A program made the translations under genes and the position numbers. 64,000 nucleotides of DNA from an uncultured Paraglaciecola sp. GTDB lineage: Bacteria > Pseudomonadota > Gammaproteobacteria > Enterobacterales > Alteromonadaceae. Location: assembly GCF_913058035.1 (NCBI RefSeq), contig NZ_CAJXPA010000003.1:1-64000 (forward strand), given 5' to 3'. Below the pieces are notes generated by a model, which worked only from the letters and a program-made list of their open reading frames with translations, made no database searches and was not told the DNA's origin. This document shows, piece after piece, positions 46,495-55,675 of this stretch (position 1 is its first letter; every line of letters starts with the position of its first letter).

Positions 46495-47922
46495 ATGGGC
46501 GCACCTCGCGAGCAATTCGGTTCACGTTTAGGTTTTATTCTAGCTGCAGCTGGGTCAGCTGTAGGAATTGGTAATTTAGTGGGTTTCCCTGTAGGTGCCG
46601 CTAAAAACGGTGGTGGGGCATTTCTGCTAATGTATGCCATATTTGTGGTAGCAATTTGTTTACCCGTTATGATTGCAGAAATGACATTGGGTAGAGCCAG
46701 TCAAAAAGACCCATTAGGCGCGCTAACGTCACTATCCGGTGGCAATAAAGGTTGGCGCCTCGCCGGTTGGTTATCCATTATTACCCCCTTTATGATTGCT
46801 GTGTTTTACTTAGTCATTACAGTATGGATTTTCGGCTACTTGGTTGAATCAAGTATCGGTAACCTCGATGTACTCGCTGACCCTGCCACTTTTAATCATT
46901 TCATTACAGGAAACAGCCTGTTTTTTTATATGGCTGGTGTTCTTGCTATTGTATATTTAATTTTGCAAGGCGGGGTTAAACAGGGAATTGAAAAAGCCGC
47001 AAAGATTCTTATGCCGGCGCTTTTTGTTATGCTGATCGGTATGGTTATTTTTGTGTTAACTCGTGAAAATGCTATGGCAGGTTTAAAGTTTTACCTCGTT
47101 CCTGATTTTGATAAAATAAGTGCTAGCGTCATTAATAGTGCACTTTCACAAGCCTTTTTCTCGTTGTCACTAGGTATGGGGATAATGATCACTTATGGTA
47201 GTTATATTGACAAACGGTCTAATTTACCAACCTCGGCAATACTAGTTGGCTTAACAGATACAGCGGTTGCTTTTACGGCGGGTCTTATGATCCTGCCAGC
47301 AATATTTTCTTTTAATCCTTCGGTGAACCCAAGTGATCTCAGTGAATCGTCAATATCGATGATTTTCTCGTACTTACCGCAAATATTTTTAGCATTACAA
47401 GATACCTTGGGATATATAGGGGCCAGTGCTGTGGCAAGCATCTTCTTTTTATTAGTGTTTTTTGCTGCCATCACGTCATTAGTGTCTATATTTGAAGTAC
47501 CGGTGGCTGCGTTAATGAGTGAAAAAAATATACAGCGTAAAAGTTCGTTATTAATTTGTGGCAGTTTACTGGTGGTTTTTGCACTCATGTGCGCATTTTC
47601 ATTCGGACTTTTTGATTTTTTCACCTCTTTCATCAGCTATGGAGGGGTGGATAAACCTAAATCTTTCTTTGATTTGGTTTATGACGTGTTTTATGAAACT
47701 ATTTTGCCTTTAAATGGGCTTTTGATTTGCTTGTTTGTCAGCTACAAATGGAAAACGCAGGCTTTCAATAATGAATTAGATAAAGGTGCCCCTGACTTTA
47801 AAAATAGTTTTCTGGAGCGCTATGTGAATTTTGCTCTGAGGACGTTTATTCCAATTTTCCTAGCGATAATTTTTGCTAATACGGTCGCGCTTAAATATTT
47901 CGGTACTGCATTGATAGGTTAA
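46495..47922 (+). CDS. Sodium-dependent transporter, NSS (SNF) family
   Basis: A 475-residue inner-membrane transporter with about eleven or twelve helices. The N-terminus EQFGSRLGFILAAAGSAVGIGNLVGFP carries the sodium-site and unwound TM1 features of the neurotransmitter:sodium symporter family (LeuT/MhsT type). Most bacterial members read GNIWRFPY at this point, while this one has GNLVGFPV, so substrate recognition may differ. The usual substrates are amino acids. It is a single gene; a short inverted repeat follows it. Confidence 0.92.
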   Translation: MGAPREQFGSRLGFILAAAGSAVGIGNLVGFPVGAAKNGGGAFLLMYAIFVVAICLPVMIAEMTLGRASQKDPLGALTSLSGGNKGWRLAGWLSIITPFMIAVFYLVITVWIFGYLVESSIGNLDVLADPATFNHFITGNSLFFYMAGVLAIVYLILQGGVKQGIEKAAKILMPALFVMLIGMVIFVLTRENAMAGLKFYLVPDFDKISASVINSALSQAFFSLSLGMGIMITYGSYIDKRSNLPTSAILVGLTDTAVAFTAGLMILPAIFSFNPSVNPSDLSESSISMIFSYLPQIFLALQDTLGYIGASAVASIFFLLVFFAAITSLVSIFEVPVAALMSEKNIQRKSSLLICGSLLVVFALMCAFSFGLFDFFTSFISYGGVDKPKSFFDLVYDVFYETILPLNGLLICLFVSYKWKTQAFNNELDKGAPDFKNSFLERYVNFALRTFIPIFLAIIFANTVALKYFGTALIG

Positions 47923-47941
47923 GCGCTTTTAATTCAAGCGC
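47923..47941. terminator. Weak hairpin between convergent genes
   Basis: GCGCTT-TTAATTC? spacer-AAGCGC forms a six-pair stem between the NSS gene and the convergent YeeZ-like gene. It has no good T-tract, so terminator function is uncertain. Confidence 0.3.
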
Positions 47942-47971
47942 CCCTAAAAAAAATGGGTAGTAGCTCGCGTG

Positions 47972-48790
47972 TCACAGCTCAATCATATCGAACGGGCTGG
48001 GATATTTAAGCGATAAACCTAATAACTGCAAACTTTTAGTGGCGTCAATTTGTTTACCTAAGGCAACACCTTCACCTTTAACAAACTTAGGTGCACAGAG
48101 GCTAAGCTTGCCTGCTGCCCAGGTATAATATTCGGCACGAGTGGGATGTTCTAAGGCACTTAAGTGCAAGGTCTGTCCCCAGATATCTTGTTCGATGACC
48201 GTTTTAATTGCACAAATAACATCAGCTTGATGCACTAAATTGACCCTATTATCGGGGTTAAGTAAACCTGTTTTACCAGCTAGATAGTGAGTAGGATGAC
48301 GGTCTTTGCCTACCAAACCAGCAGGTCGAATAACGGTACTACGACAAGCAAAATACTGTTTTGCTAACACTTCAACCGCTAAATTGATTCGCCCTGACGG
48401 AGTTTGTGCAAGTGTTGGGCTTTGCTCAGTCACTACACCGCTCTTATCACCATAAACCGACGTGGTACTAATGAAAATAAGGTTTTGTATTTGTTTGTCT
48501 GCAGCATGTTTTAGTAGTACTTGCATGTGTTTCGCAAAATTTTCTGTGGTGGGGGTTGTTCGTCCTACAGGAATGTTTAACACCAGCACCTTAGATGCAA
48601 ATAGTTTGTTAAAGTGGTCATGTGACAACTCGTCACCCAACTGATACTTTTGAGTATCAAAGCCTAATTTTGTTAACTCCTCGGCTTTTTGTTCACTGCG
48701 ACACGTGGCCACAATATCATGGCCACTTTTTTGTAAACTAATTGCGAGAGGCATCCCCAACCAACCACAACCAATCACTGCTATTTGCAT
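47972..48790 (-). CDS. NAD(P)-binding protein, YeeZ-like
   Basis: A 272-residue extended-SDR-type protein. The N-terminal Rossmann motif is MQIAVIGCGWLGMPLAISL. LIFISTTSVYGDKSGVVTE resembles the strand carrying the catalytic Ser of nucleotide-sugar epimerases. STVIRPAGLVGKDRHP is another family block. E. coli YeeZ, its probable counterpart, has no established reaction. It appears monocistronic, with the DUF2884 gene behind it on the same strand about 35 bases away, so cotranscription is possible. Confidence 0.85.
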   Translation of the reverse strand: MQIAVIGCGWLGMPLAISLQKSGHDIVATCRSEQKAEELTKLGFDTQKYQLGDELSHDHFNKLFASKVLVLNIPVGRTTPTTENFAKHMQVLLKHAADKQIQNLIFISTTSVYGDKSGVVTEQSPTLAQTPSGRINLAVEVLAKQYFACRSTVIRPAGLVGKDRHPTHYLAGKTGLLNPDNRVNLVHQADVICAIKTVIEQDIWGQTLHLSALEHPTRAEYYTWAAGKLSLCAPKFVKGEGVALGKQIDATKSLQLLGLSLKYPSPFDMIEL

Positions 48791-48825
48791 TTACATATTC
48801 CAAGAAGATATTTTTTGAAACGGTA

Positions 48826-49617
48826 TCACATCCTATCAGGCTGGTCTTGCACTTGAATAACATCTAAGTCTGCTAGGTGTTTAATCCGCTTTAATTGTGT
48901 TTCAGCAAAATCTACTTGAGCTAGGGTTGCGCAAAAAACGCCTGCTTTTTTCTCTAACGCTGTGGCTTGATATTTCACTTTTAGTTCCATCTGTTCGCCA
49001 AAACGATCCATTTTTTTTTCAAATTCATGCATATCTTCGCCACTAAAAATAAGCTGTGTGCCTATGGCTACCATTAAATGGCCCATTGATTCGGTGGCCA
49101 AGTTTTTGATCGCTTTCTCAAACTGTGACTCCCATTGTTTACCAAAAAATGTACCGTTTTCAAAAGAACTAGAATCTAACCGAATGTCACCATTATCTGC
49201 ATAAAAGTTGTATTGAATTTGCTGATCAAGGTTGCGTAAATTTTCTGATAAATCTGCAAGCTCAGTGCTATCTGAGCCTAATAATTCGGTAAATACCTCA
49301 TGCATTGCAATACTTGCTAGTGCGACGGCATCTGTTGCTATTGATGCAGCCTGCGGCACCGCTTGATTAATACCGTCATAATAGTTATCTACCCAGCCTT
49401 GTTGTTTGGTATCCAGCGTCAAGGCAATGCCATCAACATACAATATTTTATCTTGATCAATGGTCATATCGGTATTGTTATCTAATACGACTGTCAATAC
49501 ATTGTCTTCTAACTGCATGTTGCCATTGAGTTCAACGTTACATTTATTATTAGAATCTAAGGCCAAGACTGGTAGTGAACAACAAACTAAAGCTCCAACG
49601 AGTAATGTAGATCGCAT
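48826..49617 (-). CDS. DUF2884 family (YggN-like) periplasmic protein
   Basis: A protein of about 263 residues. From ATG 49617 it starts with a signal peptide (MRSTLLVGALVCCSLPVLAL), and AGGAGAA lies just upstream, so the track's 19-residue extension is rejected. The mature part is mainly helical with an N-terminal beta segment (CNVELNGNMQLEDNVLTVVL) and a coiled segment near FSGEDMHEFEKKMDRFGEQME. The family has no known biochemical role. It lies just upstream of the YeeZ-like gene. Confidence 0.82.
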   Translation of the reverse strand: MRSTLLVGALVCCSLPVLALDSNNKCNVELNGNMQLEDNVLTVVLDNNTDMTIDQDKILYVDGIALTLDTKQQGWVDNYYDGINQAVPQAASIATDAVALASIAMHEVFTELLGSDSTELADLSENLRNLDQQIQYNFYADNGDIRLDSSSFENGTFFGKQWESQFEKAIKNLATESMGHLMVAIGTQLIFSGEDMHEFEKKMDRFGEQMELKVKYQATALEKKAGVFCATLAQVDFAETQLKRIKHLADLDVIQVQDQPDRM

Positions 49618-49908
49618 AAAATTCTCCTGACTTATTAATGGTAATTTATTATCTGCACTGCCTGCATTGAGCAAAGTCTAGGCCATAAATATAAAAACAA
49701 TAAAAAACAACAAGATAACTTTTATTTGTGTTTAGATTAGGAAAATATTACAGATCAAATAGTGAACAAGACCAATAAGTGAGCAGTTTGGCCATTAGGC
49801 CGACAGGCGATTGATAAACACGCATATACCTTTTTACTTTTATGTCTTTTAGCATCCTGTATTTTTGGTGCATAATAGTTGTCGTTTAAAATACATAGGA
49901 ATTGGCTG

Positions 49909-50106
49909 ATGAGCAATTGGTACGAACCCATTTTATTTGGTTTTACATTGATCACTTTTGTTTTAGGTATTAGCAGCATCATTATGAGCCTTTTACCCAC
50001 ACCAGAGGGTGTTAACGTTATGCAGTCTAAGATTGAATACGGCTTTTTTGGTGCGTCTGCTTTCGGTTTGTTTGCAGTGTTTGTTTATGCGTTAACTAAC
50101 GTTTAA
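49909..50106 (+). CDS. Small inner-membrane protein
   Basis: A 65-residue protein with two predicted transmembrane helices (LFGFTLITFVLGISSIIMSLL and FFGASAFGLFAVFVYALT) separated by a short polar loop. The track start at 49879 is ten codons upstream, but ATG 49909 has AGGAATTGG as ribosome binding site. I do not recognise a named family. It is a single gene, convergent with the mechanosensitive channel gene. Confidence 0.7.
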   Translation: MSNWYEPILFGFTLITFVLGISSIIMSLLPTPEGVNVMQSKIEYGFFGASAFGLFAVFVYALTNV

Positions 50107-50146
50107 AATTAGTTGGCCTGATTCAGTATAGGCCACAACCTTTTAT

Positions 50147-51388
50147 TTAGGGTCTATCACTAACACGTTGGTAGGCTCTTAGTTTGAACGCCGGCAATAT
50201 AGCCAGCAAGTGGTCAAATATATCGCTTTGGACCCCTTCAAAGTTAACCCAGTCCTTGTCGGCACAAAAACAATAAATTTCCAGTGGAAGACCATGTTCT
50301 GTCGGTGGTCTTTGTCGGACCATCAGGGTCATATCTTGGTTAATGTCAGGGTGATTTTCTAAATAAGCTCGAACATAGGCGCGTAATGTACCTATATTAG
50401 TCAATCTGCGGCTATTAACTAAATCAGTTGTGTCGATTTGTTGTTCACTATGAAAACGCTGCAGCTTCTCAAGTTTTATTTGAATATGCCGTTTTATATA
50501 GCGAATTTTTGTAAATTCATCCAGCATCTCCTGGTCACAAAAACAAATGCTTTGAATATCGATATTCAGTGAACGCTTAATACGACGTCCACCACTTTCA
50601 GTCATCCCACGCCAATTCTTGACAGGCTCCGAGATAAGAGCATAAGTGGGGATTGTAGAAATTGTCTTATCCCAATTTTGTACTTTAACTGTTGTTAAAC
50701 CTACCTGTAATACGTCGCCATCTGCGTCATATTTAGGCATTTCAATCCAGTCACCGGTATTAACCATACGATTTGCTGCGATTTGGATACCGGCAACAAA
50801 ACCTAAAATGGTATCTCGGAATAATAACAAAAGTATTGCAGTGACTGCGCCTAAACCTGAAAGTAATAATAATGGCGATTTGTCCATTAAATTAGAAATG
50901 ATCAACAAACCCGCGATAATTACCACAAACAATTTAGCCACTTGAATGAAGCCAGTAATCGGCGCTTTTTTAGCTAAATTTGACGCGTTGTATGTGTCTT
51001 CTACGGTATTCAGCAAGGCACTCAATGCCATTACCGCAGAAATAAGCACATAAATAACCGCAGATTTCTGTAAGAACGCTAAAAGCGCAGAATTTTCAAT
51101 GAGTACTTGGCTGAGTGAATAGATAACAACAGCTGGAGCAATATGCCCGATACGTTTGAAAAAACCGTGTTGATGTAATTCGTCGTCAAACTTATTTTTG
51201 CTCTTGCTGACTAGTTTTCGAATGCGACTGTTGAGGATGCTTTTTGTTATCCAATTAGTCAGCCAAGCGAATAGTAAAATACCGAGCAAGGCAACCACTT
51301 GAAATATCCAACCTGTTGGGGTGGCCTGAATACCTAGATGCTCTAATAGTGATAAAATATGATCCGTAAGGTTAAGTCCTTGTTGCAT
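50147..51388 (-). CDS. MscS-family mechanosensitive channel, YbdG-like
   Basis: A 413-residue inner-membrane protein, very close in length to E. coli YbdG (a miniconductance-type channel responding to osmotic downshock). Five hydrophobic segments precede the MscS pore region (LLLLSGLGAVTAILLLLFRDTI) and the beta-domain (NRMVNTGDWIEMPKYDADGDV, then TVKVQNWDKTISTIP). The large C-terminal domain after residue 260 is typical of the YbdG subgroup. Its ATG directly abuts the TAA of the upstream acyltransferase gene, so the three-gene run 53228-50147 is surely one operon. Confidence 0.92.
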   Translation of the reverse strand: MQQGLNLTDHILSLLEHLGIQATPTGWIFQVVALLGILLFAWLTNWITKSILNSRIRKLVSKSKNKFDDELHQHGFFKRIGHIAPAVVIYSLSQVLIENSALLAFLQKSAVIYVLISAVMALSALLNTVEDTYNASNLAKKAPITGFIQVAKLFVVIIAGLLIISNLMDKSPLLLLSGLGAVTAILLLLFRDTILGFVAGIQIAANRMVNTGDWIEMPKYDADGDVLQVGLTTVKVQNWDKTISTIPTYALISEPVKNWRGMTESGGRRIKRSLNIDIQSICFCDQEMLDEFTKIRYIKRHIQIKLEKLQRFHSEQQIDTTDLVNSRRLTNIGTLRAYVRAYLENHPDINQDMTLMVRQRPPTEHGLPLEIYCFCADKDWVNFEGVQSDIFDHLLAILPAFKLRAYQRVSDRP

Positions 51389-52285
51389 TTAGCCTGTCTC
51401 TTTTAAATGGGTGATGAGTTTATCTTTGTTTTGCCAAACTGAGTTTAACCAACTCTGAAAACCTTGTTTAAACTCGTCATCGTTAAAATAATCACCAACA
51501 ATTTCATCGGTAACCGGGTGCACATTAATCCGCATAACAACTTTATTGAGACGACCACTTAACATTGAGATCATAGGGCTGCCTTGGGTATCAGGATACA
51601 TTATCGTGATATCTAAGACACTCGTGAATAATTCACCCATAGTAGCGAGAGTAAACGCAATACCACCTGCTTTTGGAGGTAAGAGGTTTTCAAATGGGCT
51701 TTGTCTCAGTTTTTGTTTTTCTGGAGTGAAGCGATTGCCTTCGACAAAATTGATGACTGTGGTGGGCAACTGGCGAAATTTTTCACAAGACTTTTTAGTG
51801 GTCTCTATGTCTTTACCTTCTAGGTGTGGATTTTTCAATAAAAATGCTTTGTTATACCGTTGCATAAATGGCATATCTAGTGCCCATGCGCCAAGTCCTA
51901 CAAAGGGCAACCATATTAATTCCTTCTTAAGAAAAAACTTTGGCGCAGGGATCTTACCGACAGAAAAATCGGTTAACAAAATAATATCTAACCAACTTAG
52001 GTGATTAGCTACAATCAAATACCATTCTTTCTTACTCAGCTCACCTTCAATTACATAGTCTAGTTCCACTTTGTTCATACACTTGATTAATGTCACACTA
52101 CAAAACCCAAATGCACACATCATCGAATTTAGTATAACGTTAAGTGGTTTAGTGACAAAAGAAAAAGGCAGTACAAGCTTTATTAAACCAAGTGAAGTGA
52201 TACATAGAGCCCAAAAGGCCAAGCTCATCATTTGTAACGTCAAGTGTATAGGAAAAACAATAAGACCTGAGAATATACTAAACAT
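51389..52285 (-). CDS. Lysophospholipid acyltransferase, YihG-like (copy 2)
   Basis: A 298-residue membrane-associated PlsC-superfamily acyltransferase. The catalytic HxxxxD block is VANHLSWLDIILL near residue 92. FVEGNRFTPEKQKLRQS is the acceptor-binding block. One or two N-terminal hydrophobic segments anchor it. It lies between another acyltransferase and the YbdG-like channel. It overlaps the upstream gene by eight bases. Likely reaction: acylation of lysophospholipid or lysophosphatidate; E. coli YihG is reported to act on lysophosphatidate. Confidence 0.92.
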   Translation of the reverse strand: MFSIFSGLIVFPIHLTLQMMSLAFWALCITSLGLIKLVLPFSFVTKPLNVILNSMMCAFGFCSVTLIKCMNKVELDYVIEGELSKKEWYLIVANHLSWLDIILLTDFSVGKIPAPKFFLKKELIWLPFVGLGAWALDMPFMQRYNKAFLLKNPHLEGKDIETTKKSCEKFRQLPTTVINFVEGNRFTPEKQKLRQSPFENLLPPKAGGIAFTLATMGELFTSVLDITIMYPDTQGSPMISMLSGRLNKVVMRINVHPVTDEIVGDYFNDDEFKQGFQSWLNSVWQNKDKLITHLKETG

Positions 52286-53228
52286 CTTGTGATTTCTTCG
52301 ACAAAAGCATCTGTAAATCTTGGTCTTTTTGTTCCCATAAATCTGTTAGCCAGCGTTGAAATTTGACTCTTTGAGTATGGTCGTCAAAGTAGTCGTCCCC
52401 GTAAATATCACTACTTAGCAATTCTTGAATTGATAATACTTTAATCTGAACTTGTACTCTTTTAACTTTTCCGCAGACAAACTCCCAATAGGTAGGAGTG
52501 CCTTCTGGGTAGTGTATTGTGACATCAAGTAATTTATGTAGCTGTTCACCCATGGCACCTAGAACAAAAGCCATACCGCCAGCTTTAGGTTTAAGTAAGT
52601 GTTGAAACTTTGACCCTTGGCGTGCCCGTTTTTGCTCAGTTAGTCGTGTTCCCTCGACAAAATTCATGATGCTTACAGGTTTGACTGTAAATTTCTTGCA
52701 TGCTTTTCGGGTGTTTTCTAAGTCTTTACCTTTTAAGTGAGGGTTTTTAGCTAATAAAGCCTTGCTGTATCTATGCATAAATGGAAAATCTAAGGCCCAC
52801 CAAGCTAAACCGATGAAAGGTACCCAAATTAGTTCTTTTTTGAGGAAAAACTTTAAAAAAGGGATCTTATGATTAAAAATACGCTGTAGCACCAAGATAT
52901 CGACCCAAGACTGATGGTTTGATATCACCAAATACCAATCTTTGTGGCTCAATCCTTCCAACCCATCTACATTAAACTTTGTGCGACTAAATATATTTTG
53001 ATTGGCGCTGTTGACTGATATCCAAAATGTGGCACAACCATCAAGTAAATAAGACATAAATGTTTGCCATATTTTAATAGGTATTAATTTGAGAAATGAA
53101 CAAATTAAAATGGGCACCAACCAAAATAAGGTATTAATAAAATAACCTAATGAGGATATAGCACCGAGCAATGGTAAAAAAATCGTCGAAAACATGCAGT
53201 AAAAAACCATTAACACTATAAAAAACAT
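52278..53228 (-). CDS. Lysophospholipid acyltransferase, YihG-like (copy 1)
   Basis: A PlsC-superfamily protein of about 316 residues, paralogous to the next gene. The HxxxxD block is ISNHQSWVDILVL and the second block FVEGTRLTEQKRARQGS. Both copies share FFLKKELIWxPFxGL and FMxRYxKAxLxKNPHLxGKD, showing a tandem duplication that has since diverged. The N-terminal hydrophobic region is longer here. The track's TTG start is two codons before ATG 53228. The promoter for the three-gene operon should lie between this gene and the divergent recQ paralogue. Confidence 0.92.
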   Translation of the reverse strand: MFFIVLMVFYCMFSTIFLPLLGAISSLGYFINTLFWLVPILICSFLKLIPIKIWQTFMSYLLDGCATFWISVNSANQNIFSRTKFNVDGLEGLSHKDWYLVISNHQSWVDILVLQRIFNHKIPFLKFFLKKELIWVPFIGLAWWALDFPFMHRYSKALLAKNPHLKGKDLENTRKACKKFTVKPVSIMNFVEGTRLTEQKRARQGSKFQHLLKPKAGGMAFVLGAMGEQLHKLLDVTIHYPEGTPTYWEFVCGKVKRVQVQIKVLSIQELLSSDIYGDDYFDDHTQRVKFQRWLTDLWEQKDQDLQMLLSKKSQDV

Positions 53229-53365
53229 ATGCAAGTCTAAACTAAAAACAGGTTTGATATGTATAAGTTCTTCTTTGCTATTTTATGGTCGCACAAGAAT
53301 TTTAAAAGGAAAGTACATCCCGAAGCGCCAGAAGGTTATAATAACAAACATATTGATAGTAATTA

Positions 53366-55585
53366 ATGTGTAACCAAGGACGTGAAAAAGTGCTCAACCA
53401 AGCAAAAAACATACTCAAAAATGTATTTGGTTTTGACGAGTTTCGAGAGTCTCAACAAGCCATCATAAATAATATTTTAGAGCGCCAGAATACTCTGGCT
53501 ATTATGCCTACCGGTGGTGGTAAGTCCCTATGTTATCAAATTCCGGGAGTGGTTTTTGATGGTTTAACGATTGTTATCTCGCCACTTATATCACTGATGC
53601 AAGACCAAGTTAGGCAACTTAATGAACTCGCCATCCCAGCCTGTGTACTGAATAGCTCACTATCAGACACCGATTACCAAGCTAACTTAGACGGCATCAA
53701 ACAACAACAGATTAAATTGTTGTTTTTGGCACCAGAAACAGCCTTACAAAGTAACATTTTAGATTTATTAACAAATTGTGATGTGGCTTGTATTGCCATC
53801 GACGAAGCGCATTGTATTTCTGAGTGGGGGCATGATTTTCGACCTGAGTATCGTCAGCTCAATCGACTTATTGAATGTTTCCCCAACGCCGTATGTATCG
53901 CTTTAACAGCTACCGCAACTCCGAGAGTGCGAGAGGACATTAAACGCCAACTTAATATAACCGACACCAGCGAGTACATCTCAAGTTTCGATCGGCCTAA
54001 TTTGTTTATTGGCGTTATTCCTAAAGATAACCCCTATCAACAGTGTAAAAAGTTTGTTGAACAATATCCAAAACAGTCAGGCATCATTTATTGCCAATCA
54101 CGCAAAGGCGTAGATGAACTCACAACCAAGCTGCAACAAGATGGGTTATCAGCGCTGCCTTATCACGCAGGGTTAAGTAGTATTAAACGTAGTGATTACC
54201 AAGAACGTTTTATTCGTGATGACGTACATATTATTGTGGCGACTATCGCATTTGGCATGGGGATCAATAAACCTGATGTTCGTTATGTATTGCATTATGA
54301 CTTACCAAAAAATATTGAAGGGTATTACCAGCAAATTGGGCGTGCTGGCCGTGATGGTTTAGACGCAGATTGTTTACTTTTATTTGGTTACGGTGATACT
54401 GGTAAAATTCGCTTTTTCATTGATCAAATGAGTAACGAACAAGAAAAACGTTTGGCTAATATGCACCTCAACCAAATGTTGGCCCTAGCAGAGGCTGAAG
54501 ATTGCAGGCGAACTCCATTGTTAGAATATTTTGGAGAGCAGTCATTAAAAGAAAATTGCAATAACTGCGATAACTGCACCGGTGAAAGCAAAGAAAAGTC
54601 GGATTTAACTGTGCCCGCCCAGAAGTTTTTATCTTGTGTGCATCGAACTGAACAGCGATTCGGCGCTAGCCATATTATCGATGTGTTGCGTGGTTCAAGT
54701 GCCGAAAAAGTATTACAAAACCAGCATAATTTACTGTCCACATACAACATTGGTAATGAGTACAGTAAAAAGCAGTGGATGACACTGGCGCGTCAACTGA
54801 TACAGAAGGGTTTACTCAACCAAGATGAACAATTTGGCAGCTTAAAACTCACACAAAAAGCCGGTGACGTGTTGAAAGGAAAAGTACCATTTTTTGCCTT
54901 GTTGCAGCAACCTGTGGTTACCAGTAGTCATACATCTAAAGCCATGACTAAACCGGGTGACCAGCAGTTAGTTGCTATATTAAAAGCAGACCGAAAACGT
55001 TTAGCAGATGAAGCAAACCTACCTCCTTATGCTATTTTCTCTGATCGTACACTCAATGAGATGGCTTATTATTTTCCACATTCTCAAGATAACCTGTTAC
55101 GTATTCATGGTGTTGGACAAGCCAAACTAGAAAAGTATGGAGAGCATTACTTAGCCCTTATTAATGACTTTTGCCAGAAAAATGATATTCAAGAAGTATC
55201 TAATGCTCAGTCGGCTACCAGTAAAGCGACAACAAGTAAAAGCAATAACAGTAGTATTAACTCCAATAGCCGCAGTGTTGAAATTATTAGTGCTTATGAA
55301 ACGGGGCAATCAGTGAGTTCTATGGCTGAACAATTTAAGGTGAAAAATGGCACGATCATTAATCACTTATACCGCTATGCCCAAGATGGGCATAAGTTTG
55401 CCCAGCCTTCACAGTTACTCGAACAATCGGGTCTTAGTCAAGCCCATATCGATTCAGCTTTAGCTGCATTTGCAGAGCATTCTTATGAACGTTTAAAACC
55501 TGTTTATGACAGTCTGAGTGAGCAAGTAAGTTACGACCAGTTACACCTACTTAGAATTTATTTTGTCAGTCAGTTGACTGAATAA
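53366..55585 (+). CDS. RecQ-family helicase with C-terminal helix-turn-helix
   Basis: A second RecQ of 739 residues. Walker A is MPTGGGKSLCYQIP near residue 50, the DEAH box IDEAHCISEWGHDFRPEY near 145, motif VI QQIGRAGRDG near 325. The zinc site is CRRTPLLEYF...CNNCDNC near 380-405, followed by the winged helix and HRDC domain (about 525-605). A Ser/Thr/Asn-rich linker (SATSKATTSKSNNSSINSNS) leads to an extra C-terminal domain, about residues 630-735, with VEIISAYETGQSVSSMAEQF and KVKNGTIINHLYRYAQDG, a helix-turn-helix of the HTH_40 type. Start is ATG 53366, but GTG 53390, with AAGGA nine bases upstream, is equally plausible. It is distinct from the classical recQ at 25 kb. Confidence 0.93.
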   Translation: MCNQGREKVLNQAKNILKNVFGFDEFRESQQAIINNILERQNTLAIMPTGGGKSLCYQIPGVVFDGLTIVISPLISLMQDQVRQLNELAIPACVLNSSLSDTDYQANLDGIKQQQIKLLFLAPETALQSNILDLLTNCDVACIAIDEAHCISEWGHDFRPEYRQLNRLIECFPNAVCIALTATATPRVREDIKRQLNITDTSEYISSFDRPNLFIGVIPKDNPYQQCKKFVEQYPKQSGIIYCQSRKGVDELTTKLQQDGLSALPYHAGLSSIKRSDYQERFIRDDVHIIVATIAFGMGINKPDVRYVLHYDLPKNIEGYYQQIGRAGRDGLDADCLLLFGYGDTGKIRFFIDQMSNEQEKRLANMHLNQMLALAEAEDCRRTPLLEYFGEQSLKENCNNCDNCTGESKEKSDLTVPAQKFLSCVHRTEQRFGASHIIDVLRGSSAEKVLQNQHNLLSTYNIGNEYSKKQWMTLARQLIQKGLLNQDEQFGSLKLTQKAGDVLKGKVPFFALLQQPVVTSSHTSKAMTKPGDQQLVAILKADRKRLADEANLPPYAIFSDRTLNEMAYYFPHSQDNLLRIHGVGQAKLEKYGEHYLALINDFCQKNDIQEVSNAQSATSKATTSKSNNSSINSNSRSVEIISAYETGQSVSSMAEQFKVKNGTIINHLYRYAQDGHKFAQPSQLLEQSGLSQAHIDSALAAFAEHSYERLKPVYDSLSEQVSYDQLHLLRIYFVSQLTE

Positions 55586-55633
55586 TCTGACTTCGAGTTA
55601 TGTAAGAGCTACTAGTGCTAGGGTACGAAATCA

Positions 55634-55640
55634 GCTAGAA
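55634..55640 (+). promoter_or_regulatory. Probable -10 element of dusA
   Basis: CTAGAAT is a good -10 match and would place transcription start near 55647. That would exclude the first in-frame ATG (55640) and leave ATG 55676 as the start. No strong -35 is seen. Confidence 0.4.
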
Positions 55641-55675
55641 TGCGCGCCCTAAATTTCACATTGGCGAGTCAATAT

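Noticed and set aside
47202-47633. 143-codon minus-strand ORF
   Set aside because: Antisense shadow of the NSS transporter gene; low-complexity Lys/Asn composition.
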